DNA from: Oryzias latipes
Lineage: Eukaryota; Chordata; Actinopteri; Beloniformes; Adrianichthyidae
Assembly (NCBI RefSeq): GCF_002234675.1
Contig: NC_019867.2
Location: 7,367,561 to 7,431,560 of the forward strand
Direction: 5' to 3'
Length of the DNA: 64,000 nucleotides
How positions within the stretch are numbered: position 1 is the first letter of the stretch; every line of letters starts with the position of its first letter. Made by a program: the position numbers and the translations under genes. Shown here piece by piece: positions 26,801 through 38,800 of this stretch. The notes under the pieces are model-generated. The model did not search any database. It was not told the DNA's origin and was given only the letters and a program-made list of their open reading frames with translations.

Positions 26801-29800
26801 AGGTTATTGTTGTCCCTGACTTCACACTGTGTGGAGTTATTAAAAAATCATGAGTTGTCAAGTTTGAAAAAGCTGGAGCTTGTAGCGGTGCACTTTCAGA
26901 AGTCATTACAGTGTATCTCCTGGTTTACTCGAAGACCCCAAAAACACAAACCTAAGAAATCAGTAAGAAGGAAAACTGCTGCAAAAAAACTGAAACACTT
27001 CTTTTTTTTATAAACTGAAGATTTGACCAAAATAAACCAAAAAAACAGGACTAAATAAAGCCAGGAATGCCATTCATGGTCTCATTGTGTCGGTCCCAAG
27101 CCCGGATAAATACAGAGGTGGTGACCTCTGAAGAGTTTTTTTTTTTTTTTCTTTCAGAAACACAAGCATTCTGTTGAAAACATTCATTTTTGTTTACAAA
27201 ATAGGTTTACTACAACTGTACAGAGCTAAACTTAATATATAGGATCTAAAAAGTGTAAAAAAAACAGGAACCTACCTAGGTTTTTTGCTTTTAGTTTAGG
27301 TCTTTTTTCAGTTTAGGTTCCGTCAGGGTTTTATCAGTAAAATCCCGCCAAGGTGGCAAAAGATGACACATGTAAAAAAACTACCACAACCTCTAAACGT
27401 CCACAAAATATCGTTTTGGGATATTGTGTTAGTGCACTCAAAAAACTTTCACATTGAATGAACATAAAAAAATTATGGAAAGGATTTCCACCTGAGTAGA
27501 TAGCTTTACTTGAACAAAAAATGAATCATATTGGTCCTACTTAATGTACCTAGGTTGGGTCAAATTATGTATTTAGGTTCAACCTAATAAATTTAAGTTG
27601 ATTCAATTTAAATACTACAGTTGGACCCAACTTTAACTTAATATTATTGCTGTATATAAAAAAAAAAAGTTGATCCAACTTAAATGAATCACTTCAATTG
27701 GTAACACGTAATTGAATTAGTTTCTTCAACTTAAATTTGTACGTCTATCCAACTTAATTTAATATGTTGATCTAGCTTAAATTTGTTATTTTCTTCAATT
27801 TTGTTTATGCAACTGAACTTGACACACTTCTCTCATGTTTTACCAATGGGCCTTGCAATCTTCATCTCAAAGACATGAATGACCCAGTAATGTCTCCCAT
27901 AACAAGGCAGGAGCTCATGTGCCTTGAACTCTGTCTTTAGTATTGGGACATCAACAATTTACCGCACAAGGGGGTTGGTCATCATCCTCTCCCAAACTCT
28001 AACTCATGGTGCAGAAAAAAAATACACATTACAGTTTAAATTACTGGTTAAAACAGAGTAAAACAGCTAGACAAAACACATGGACAAAAACTCACACTTA
28101 AATCCCAATCTGCCCAGATAAGCAAAGAAAATGGTATCCCACAATTCCTTGCCATTACTAATGTAATCCAATTTAATGGTATCATGTTGGATCAACATGA
28201 TTGAAATTAGAAACTGTTAAATTGATTATCTTTTTATGTACAATCGACATTATTCATTTACGTATGATTTACAGACATATAATTTTCTGGGTGAAATTAC
28301 AAGTTACATTTTCGTAATGTTTATTTCCTGTTTTTGAGTGTGATAAGTAGCACTTTTGTTGCTTTTCCTTTTAAATATTTTCCATCTTATTCCAAAAAAA
28401 TAAACCCTCCTTTTGATCTCGTGACCAGTAGTTCCTGAATTCCCAGCAGTCAGTGTTCCTATTATTCAGGGAATTTAAAACTATATCAAAGCTTTTATCT
28501 AAATAAGTTTAGCACACATGCAAAGCTATCCTCATATGAGAGGTTTAACATGAAAAAACTGCAATAACTGCAAACTTTTCTATTAGGAAAATATTTTTTC
28601 TTCATCTGAAATGTCTTTGATCTCAGAATAAATACATTCAATTCAATTTTTAAAAAAAACTAAATTATGACACCTATTATGAAATTCAACCCTATACAGA
28701 TTATTTTTTTACACCACTGATGCAGGATCAAAGTGAATCTGAAATAAAGTCCTGTCATACAGCACAAATGTTTCCACTCTGGAAAATGTCTGAATGAAAA
28801 TACAAAATATTTAAATAAGAAGAGAACAAAACAAAAAGGACAGTTACAACAAAGGAGGAGCCGAATCAGAGGAAGACTGGGGAAAAAGCACAATCACTCG
28901 TTACCATCACTCAGCAACAGGTCTCTTTAATGAGCAGCAAATGAGGAGGCCAAAACCATGCTAATGAGCGCAGCCGCCACGCTGTGGGACTGCCACCCCC
29001 ATCCAGCGAGCATGAACACCGCCACACTCCTTTCTGGGAGGGTGAAGAGGGATGAAGGAAGTAGTAATTAACATTCACCACCTTCTTATTAGTATCCCAC
29101 CTTCGGGAACGTCGCACCATACTCACTGCGGCTCCACCCCCTTCCCTTGATCTGTAACATCATTTGGTTTGTTACTGAGCAATAATGGCAGACCGCAATG
29201 AAGGAGCTGCCTTTTGTGAGAAAGCTTGAAGGCTATTCGTCAAATGTTTTGTGTGAACAGACGAGAGGTTCTGAATGGATCCTCACATTAGTAACACGTT
29301 AGCACGTTTAAGGTGAAATACCAGCAAGAGCTTAGAGAGAATCCCAAAAAACACTCCCACTCAAGTTTATGGTCTCAGAGTATCAAATAAATCAATTCAA
29401 GGACTTAAATCAGAGATGCCAAGTGTGTAGAAAAATCTACAAACTGACAAAAGGAGGACATTTTTTATTTAATAATTCATGGCATTTTTCCATTCATGCT
29501 CCAGCTTATAAATGCTTTTATTTTAAAAGGGCTGGATGTACAAATGTAATCTAATATGGACTTTCAACTGTGCATTGGGGCAGAAACCTTCAGATCATGT
29601 GGGAATATAACAATATATTCACAGTCTAATAAAGACTCTTGATTTTTCAAACTTTTAATCCATTTAATTCAACAAGTTTAAAAATGAAAGAAGGAAAATA
29701 CTGTAAAACATTACTATATTTTATAGTTTTTAATTATTTTTTTTACCAAGCTTTAAATCTCCATTTTAAGAAAGAAATACCTATTATAGATTTCTGAGCA

Positions 29801-32800
29801 ACTCGTTTTATGCTGCGATTGTCATGGCTCACCTTCTTTCGTTCATCATAATGAGATTAGCCAAACAAATCAGGGAACGAGATTCACAATAAACGAGAGT
29901 CAAGGCTGACATCATGGACGAGACGTAAAAGAGGGTTTTTGGTCAAAATAGCATCAAGCTTAGTGCAAAAGAAAAAATATATCGATATGAACCAGGTTTC
30001 TGCATGAACGCCAAATCTGACAAGTTGCAGGTGATACAAAAGGAAAGTGATGTTTACAAGAAAAAAAGTAAACGCTTCTTTTTTTTTTTTTTTAACCGTC
30101 CAGCAAACAGATCAGAGCTGAAGGCCTAATGTGCTGAACAGATTTTACTGGTACAATAGGGCATTATGAATCTTCTGACACGTCAGGTGTATACTTGTAT
30201 TAACCCCTTTTGTATTTAAAGCTAAACTTTATTTAAATTAATTAGGTCTGTATACAATTTTTGTTGAACTGGAAATGCAACTTTAATGAAAAATACACAT
30301 TCAATCTTTTCATTGAAAGTGCTTATTTCACTCAATCAATAAGCTAGTTAGTCAGCAATGTGTAGCAATTATTACTAGATGAATGTGCTAATGTATTCTC
30401 ATGATAATGAGTAGATCTGTTACATGAAGTGTAATACATATTTATGTTTACTGAACTCATGTAAGAATGTTTTCTGAGGATAATCAATAAACTCCATTTT
30501 GTTACTTGATAAATAATCTGCACTTGATCTAATAAGGACCAGATTATGCCAAGTATGTAAAAAGTAATAATTCAATGGGGGGATATTGTGTAAATTCACT
30601 TCCTCCTCCTAAAATTGTTCTTCCCACTTCAATCGATAATCCATATATTTCATGAATCTAACGTGATCTGTGTGTGTACTGTATGCATTACTGAAAAAAT
30701 GTCTATGATTGAGTTATTACACTGTCAAGAAGATGGGCATCTTCTACCAACATTGCTTTATATTCTCATGTATTTCTTGATATCTGATTTGGGTTTGATA
30801 GATCTGTGTTTTGTAATTTTTTTAATGCAGTATTTCATTATTTTTAATGCTTGAAATCAATCAATCAAATCAAATTACATTTTTGGTGTGTTGCTAAAAG
30901 GAATATCTTAAGAACATATCCGGAAAATTCCCACTTTAACAGCATTTGAGCTTGTTATCACAGGGCCTCGGCTCTGATGAGTGGATGAAGAGAAGATTGA
31001 TACTCTGATAAGAAATGGGATATGTGGATTTAAGTTCATTTTAAGCTTTGCCAAAAAATATCCACAATAAAAAAAAAAAGCGCTCATCATAAACACACAA
31101 CTGGATAGAAATACATGTTTTATATTCAATGACTACAGCAACCAAAAGAGCAATCTGGGGGAACAAAATAATGACTTTCAACACTTCAGCAGATCTGCAA
31201 ACAGCTTGTATTTTACTTTCAGAGAGAAATGTGCATCAATAGCCGTGTGTACTCACAGGATTAATCCCTGCGTCTGACGCCACAGAGGTAGCAGCCGCCG
31301 CTGGGTTGGCACCGACTTCTCCCGACTCCACTTGAGACAGCACAGTCACAAATGATGCCAGGGACTCTGTGCAGAGGTGAGAGGAGCTTTCAAACACGGT
31401 GGCTGTAATGGGATTGACTTTTGCGTAACAGAAAACCAATTTTAAATATTTTTTATTCTTATTTTTTGTATATTACGAAAAAATTCTCAAGACCCATTTT
31501 TTAGCCAGGCTTTGACACTGCATGAGACTCTGCTTTGTTGGTGTGTTTTTGCCTTTATATTTTAAATTTATACTATTTTACATTCAATTCTTTCAACCTT
31601 TAAGTTGTTGTTTTGGTCATGTATTCATGTATAATAAGCGTGGATTGAAATACTTTGCAGTAATGCAGATATAATTGCAATGCATTACCTTTAAAAATAT
31701 GTGCATCAAGGAGGTGCGTCTTTACATTGTAGCTTACATACAATTCATAAAGTTAAAAAGAAAAATTCAAAGGTTCGTTTGACAATTCATTTAAATTGGT
31801 GTAAAGAAAAAACTGTTTAAAAAAAGTTTTAATGACTTTTGCAGAGTAACAAAAATGAAAAAACATCAAGAATTTTTAACTGCTTTAAAGATTTTACTGG
31901 AAAAATTCAAGAAATAAAATGCAAGAAAAGTAAACAATAATGATTAAATCTTTGACTTTATGAATCATTACTTATACTGTTTTAGTCCTAATTGCCTCAT
32001 TTTGGAACTCAACAAAATATTATAATTCCAATTTAAAACCAGAGAATTTGATTTAGATGTAGACACCGTTGTTAAAAATAAATAAAACTTTTGCTACACA
32101 AGTCTACAAAGAGCGCAGTCATTCCCATCACTCAGCAACAGGCAGCCACCAAACGAATGTAGCAACAAGTCTCTGTACTGAGCAACAAATGATAGGTGCA
32201 CAAAAACCAGAACAGCTAGCACCCTGTGGGACCGTCACCTTCCGTTTTTACTTCTGAGCGCGCTAAGAATAGTAAAAGGGCAGAACAATAATTAACATGA
32301 ACCACAGTCGTGTGTGCATCAGACCTTTAGGGAACACTGCACTGATTCATGCTCAACATCCTAACTTTTGTCTCTCTATCTCATTGGCTTCATCTGTATC
32401 ATCATCATCATCTGCTCCTCATTCCTTTTAGCTACCAAACTCGCTGCATTTTATGAGATCTGATTATAAAAGGATAGAGTGAATCATTTAGCTCCAATGG
32501 CAAATGGCACCTCTTTACATAAAATCTTGGACAGCTGCACAGGCAGGTTAACTCCAGAAAACGTTGAGCCAAACATCACTCTTTAGGTGTTAATGCATCA
32601 ACAAACCACAGAGTCTGTTTATACACTGTTGTCCAAGAATACGTCTATCTAAACAGCGCCTGCATTTCTTGAGAATCTAAAGTGATAAAGACTGCATTTT
32701 AAAGCCTGCTTACCATAGTTTAAATGTACTGCTTTGGCAAAATCACTAATCAAAAATACGTTGTTGGAATTATAAGTTAAGTGTAAAATAATAAAGTCAT

Positions 32801-35800
32801 ACTATAGCTCAAAAAATAGACAATTGGTTTATTTAATTATAGCAATATTTTTTTAATTTGTACTAGCAACTTTGTTATTTAACTTTATTGAATAAAACAA
32901 TTTTCCCCCTTTCTCACAGATTTTTGCTCAAAGGTTTGACACTACAGTTCTGCAGACTTACTTTCTGCTGTAAACAGCCCATACAAAATGCTGGCCCTTT
33001 GTTTTAAACAGCACGTTAAAGCAGAAACTCCAGTCATCCTATTTTTTTATGGTATTTATTGCACTGTCATTTGGTTTTTGTACATTTTTAAAAGGTTTTT
33101 AATATTTAAAAAATAATAATAATACAATTCCCAAATATAGATGCAATATGTATACATGAAATTCAGACAACAAAAAATAATAAGTAAATGAAAATATCTT
33201 TCCCAATTAAAATGAAATAAATTACCACAAAATGTAATATTTTAATTGCCTATTGAAGTACTATTTCTCAAAAAGGGTTCAATAGATGATCCCGCACTAA
33301 TAAAAAGTTTTCTGGGCTGTTAAGAGTGCAGCTGAACATCAAATTAGCCAATGGAAATAAAAGGCACATACAGTAAGACTAAATATCTTGTTACAGTTAA
33401 GTGATGTGTAAAAAAACTAACAACAAATAACAGCTCGGCCTCAAAATGTAAGCTATTTTGATACTTGCCACTTTAGTAATAAAGTTTCTGCCCCACAATT
33501 CTCTGTTGTTATTCTCCTAGCAATATGGTCTTCGTGTAATTTCCTGACCTTGTATGGTGGTGGGCTTGGTGGCATTTGTGAAATCACAAATTTCCTTCCA
33601 CTGGTCCCTCACAGCCTCGGGAGTCATGGGTTTGCTTTTCTGTCTCAAAATCCGACCCTGTGATCGTTCCCAGCGCACTGCGTTAACAGAGACAAACAGA
33701 TAAAAAGAGGGTCACTGCACAAAACAATCCCACGTGTGCAGTACCGGAGTAAAACGGTAAAACAAATGTATCCAGACATTTCCTCTGAAAAACTACCAAG
33801 TACTCACATTTACCGATCCAGCCTGCACCAACCTGAAAGCAGATGAAATTTGAGAAGATGAGCTAACCCGTGCAAACATCAAAGAGATGTTCTTTTCCTA
33901 TGACGCCCAATGCATTACTGTTGTCTGACAGAAAGAGGAAAATGACACAAAGCTGCAGGCCATACCATGGCAAGAGTAAGGTGTCATTTTCCTACATACC
34001 TCAAACAGGCCTCCATTTTCTTGGCACTGGTCATGACAGAGCCAGAGGACCAAAGGAGCGACGTACTCCGGCTTCAGGGAGGCCACAAGATCTAAATAAA
34101 ACATAGAGCAAAAAAATCAAAACAACAAACTGCTTTTTAAAGCTCCGACTGTTTGTTTGCCCTGTAAGTTCATGCTTAGTCACGCACTTGCCCTCCTGCC
34201 ACAGCGGAAAACAAAAATGAACTATAAATAAATAGATGTTTGTAAAATTTTCAGACAAGAAAAACAAACCTTGAAGGAAGTTGAAAAATTGGAAAAATGC
34301 TTTAAGGGTTATACTACTTTGTTGTGAAAAAAAATATATATATATATATATTTTAGCTCCTTAGAATTAATATCAGTCCACATATTTGAAAGTTTTTATA
34401 CTTCTAATATAAAAAAAGGAAAATAATGTAAATAAAATAACTTCAATTTTCTTAGGAATTAAATGTATAACAGCACAACACATTAATTGCAATCATTTAA
34501 AAATAAAACGTGAAACATCAGAGATAAAATATTTACTCGGGTGACAAGAGATCAGCTGAGATGCAGTCGCTTTGTTTTCCTTTCTGTTCTTTTTTTGTCT
34601 TTCGCTGAAGTCAAAGAGAGCCAGCATATGGAAACAAGTCATTTAGCAGCATGAGGCCATCCTGTGACAGTTGGCATAGTCCAGAGTGACAGATGCTCGT
34701 GCAGACCGGCACAAAGTAGGAACAAAAACATTTCTCCGCTCTGTCGTTTAATAAACCATCAGCAGAGCTGGAACGCTGAATATGTCGTAGAAACTGAGAT
34801 TTTACCAAAGCTCGACTTTGCTGACTGGATTTTTTATGCCTCAAATACTTTTTAGAAATCAACGTTAATAAAAGACAGTAGCACACAGTTTAAAACCCAC
34901 TAAAAACATCTTTTGGACTTTTGTAAAAGCGTTTCCAAAGAGACACAATATCATACATGAGTTAAATTGAAAAACTAAGAATTTGATCTTTTTGACACTT
35001 GAATACAATTTATATACAGTGTATTTGGAATGTACTGTATGTCCTCTAAAATCACAAAAAGGTCAAAAGAAAATGTTAAAAACACCAAATAAACAATTTT
35101 CATCAAAGTGGGTCTTTGAAAGTTTTTTTCAAGAGTAAAATATTCTATTGTTGGGAGGAAAAGAAACTTTTTTGGGGCATATTTCTTTTCATTCGTGTTT
35201 AAAGATGTAGCTATAACTTTGCTTTAAAAGGCCAGGTTTTATTCATAATCTTACAAATTAAAACTGACAAAGTACTGAGCGTTTCTGTGATCCTATTTTA
35301 GTTGCACAAAAAGAAAATGACATACCGCCTTTGAAAATTAGATGGATAATTTGCATGTCTAACGCCAGAGCAGTTACCTCGCATTTTGTAAACAAACAGT
35401 TTTCCAGGGCATTTCAAAGAAGAAAAAAAAGTGTTTTAATGCAAATGACAGTGTTGATGTGATAAAAACAAAAGTGGCAGGTTTTTCTAAAAACTGATGA
35501 GCATCCAAAAAACAAAAAAGAGAGAGACTAAATCAGGTTTGATCTATGCTTACCTGGCGGCATGACAGTCTCCGTGAGGCGTGAGCCTGCGATGGGAGCA
35601 ATGGTGTTGCAGTGGATGTTGTACTTGCGTCCCTCAATAGCTAAGGTGTTAGCCAGCCCCAGCATGCCCAGCTTGGCAGCGCTGTAGTTCGCCTGGCCAA
35701 AGTTACCGTAGATGCCTGCAGCTGAGGCCGTCATGATGATTCTGGACACAGAAAACCCGGAGAAATCCTATCTGTGTTAATGCAAAGTGACAAGAAGCGC

Positions 35801-38800
35801 TGTGGAGTAATGGGAAACTGCAACAGCCCACACAAAACCTTACAGAGACAGACATAGGCACACAGTCAAGCATCCAGTGCATAAAAACCTAACAACACCT
35901 ACACCTCTTTTTTTATTTTAGCAGTTTTAAAAAACAACATTTGATGCGTGTAATATGGCATAGTGGGAATAAAAAACCGTGTGTGAATTTATGAATACAA
36001 CTTCCTGCTGACACTGCACTTCAGTTGAGCTGAAGTAATGAGCTGAACCAGCAATGCCACAGTAACTGCAGGAAACATCTGTAACAAGCCATCTGACTGG
36101 TCATGAGGAGGCAGTGATCCATATCACAGCCCACTCGCAAGGCGGAACAGAAATACCACAGGACAGGCAATGACTGAATGTTCCTCACATCAGTCACTTT
36201 AAGGCACCGGCGTCCATAAAATATTTAAGGAGGAGCATTATAGAACCATTAAGTGTAGCAACTTCAAGAAAAGTTGTGCATTTTTAAAGGAAATGTTTAT
36301 TTGGAAGCTACCAAACCACAGAACTGATTAAATTCACAGTTTACACTTTGACTATTTTTGATTAAACAAAACTCCATTAAATATCTTTTTTTTTAAACTT
36401 CCAGTCTAAACTTACTTTTGTTTGTCTATAAAAATAATTTTCTACAAAACTAATGGTTTAAACTAAACAAAAGGGCTCATTCTAATAACTGAGAATATCT
36501 TTACATTTCTGCCATTTGTGCTTCTTACCGTCCAAAATTTTGATTTTTCATGTGGTTCCAGGCGGCTCGGGAGACCAAGAAAGAGCCTCTTAAGTGAACT
36601 CTGTGAATGAGGTCTGAAAAAGAAAAAAAAGAAGAATAGATGCAACACCGTAACTACATATAAAACATCATTTTAAAAATTAAATCTAAGAAAACAAAAT
36701 CAACCAAAAAAAAACTTTTTTTAAAGTAAATTTAGCAATATCTTTATAAAGCACAATTTACCATCAGCAAGTTAAATATTTAATTAAAGGGATCTTTTTC
36801 TTACCCCAGTCCAAATCACTGGTCCTAACAAACGATCGGTCACGTAGTATTCTAAAAAAAAATCATTATAAAGTCAAACTTTTAGTCAAAACTCAAAGCT
36901 TTTCTTTTAGAAAATCATAGCTTTAATCACACCAGTAAGAATGCTTAATTAGAAATTATGAAAGCTAATGAAAAAAAACTCACCCTGCATTGTTCACAAC
37001 AATATCTAAAATAATAAAAGTTTGTATTTAAATGTATGTTGTTACCACCAATAAAAAGAACACAATCATTTAATTTTTTAAAAAGTACCTATTCTTCCAA
37101 ATGCATCCAGGGCCGACTGAATCAGCTTCTCCCCATCTTCAACAGAATCTGTGAGCACATTAAACCAAAGTTTTTTTTATTTTCACCCCTTACTTAATTC
37201 AGCTCATTTTAATTAAACAACTTGGTTTTTGTTTGCCGACTCCTAAATATTGGCTACTTGGTTCTCTTAATAAGATCAAATCAGTGTAAATAGCTTTTAT
37301 CATAAAATTAAAATGCACAAACAGAAAGAACATTGGAAACTTTTATTATGAAAAAGTAAACTCAAATCTCAATTCTGTTTAGAACGTGATGATGGGCGAG
37401 GTAACATTTTTATTGATCTTTGGTCATTGTTGTTCACAACAAGAACATGTCTGACTTGAAGAAGCGTGGCGTGGCCAAAATTGCCAATGAATCACGCATC
37501 AAAGACCTTTTACATTCTTGAAAACTACATTTATTCCGTGAAACCAAGAAGATGGTGGAAACAAAAGGTGATGCATTTATCTTCAATACTCACCGTTTCA
37601 TCCTTGGGCAACAGACTGACAGAAATCAATAGAGTTTTTAGTCTGTCATTACTTAAACTATCCAACTTGTGGAAAACGGGGTGGGGAAAGTAACAGAGGG
37701 GAGAATTGAGAGGGAAAAAGAAGGGAAGGGTAATCCATACTTCTCACCATAGTTTGCAACGGCTTTGCCTCCTTTTGCTCTTATCTCCTCCACCACCTTA
37801 TCAGCCGCAGCAGAACTTTTCCCACCGCCTTTTGTGTCAGCCCCAAGGTCGTTCACTTCATTACAACAAGATAAAACAGAAATAATAGCAGGAGGCCTGT
37901 CATTTTTTGGAAGTGATAAGCTTGCATTAAGGTTTGAACTATGCTGATTACTTGTCACAGTGGATGCTAATTTTGTTTCCACAACAATTTCTAACTCGAG
38001 CATAACTTTAAAATGCTTTACAGAATAAAAGAAGACTGAGATGTTCAACAGTAAAACAATATAAGCAACAAAACCACCCAGGCCTCAAGGGCTGGCCTCC
38101 TGTTGGTTTTCCAAAAACCCTGCCTTATTTGCCGGTGATTACCTGGATCAGGTGTGTTTAGCCAATAAGGAGCTTCAATGGAAGGACGATTGAAAAACAT
38201 GTTGGACACCAGCCCTCGAGGCCAGGATTCTGACACCCCTGCCAGTAGAACCTGAGGTCTTGGTAGTTCTACTAAAGTAGACTAAACCAAGGGTATAGGA
38301 CCTAGAGCTCCAGATCAAATAGATCAGTGTTTTTCAACCTTTTTTGAGCGACGGCACACTTTAACCTTGTCAAAAATCCCGCGGCACACCAGCAACCAAA
38401 AAAAAGGAGAAACTCATAGTCTGTATTGATCTACAGCCCCTTCGCAATCTCACATGCATTTTTGTGATAATTATTGTGGCAGAAAAAGCTGGAGGCTGCA
38501 GCTGTTTTTTCTAAAGGATGTAATAAAAGTTAAGTTAGGAGATTTAAAAACTCTTTGATGTGTGTTCGTTGTGGTTTCAAGACGTCAAAGGAAGACTCAT
38601 TGTGTGCTGAGACGCTTTTACTTTAACCCAGTGCATCATGGGAGATGTAGTGAAAACAGCAGCCGAACGCAAACAGAATGAAACTTGTGTGCACTGCTGG
38701 AAAAAGTTAAACAATTTAAATTGTTTTCAAATGAAAAATATAACACTGTTATGGTTCAGTTATTGTAAATGTTTAAAAGCTACATTTTATAAATGAATGA

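Larger units (their letters stand above)
23191..31256. other. hsd17b4: hsd17b4 intron 12, 8 kb, no gene seen
   Basis: This is the largest hsd17b4 intron. It holds MITE A copy 4 near its low-coordinate end, an inverted short-word array at 27530-27800 and a LINE/SINE-tail-like fragment near 27085-27140 (GGTCCCAAGCCCGGATAAAT). The rest is AT-rich with short chance ORFs, the longest about 95 codons at 26726-27013 and unlike any family I know. Confidence 0.6.
17822..31366 (-). other. hsd17b4: hsd17b4 exons 12-22: linker and hydratase-2 (MaoC-like) domain
   Basis: The exons encode about residues 288-618. Exon 12 is an Ala/Ser-rich linker. [20 protein letters not shown] opens the hydratase region, a double hot-dog fold. 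[17 protein letters not shown] (exon 19) followed by [19 protein letters not shown] (exon 20) is the hydratase-2 signature with Asp510 and His515. Exon 18 begins with a proline-rich [11 protein letters not shown] where human has a less proline-rich segment. Confidence 0.92.

Noticed and set aside
26726..27013. 95-codon Lys-rich ORF in hsd17b4 intron 12
   Set aside because: No family resemblance, no exon borders, and the length is expected by chance in 64 kb.
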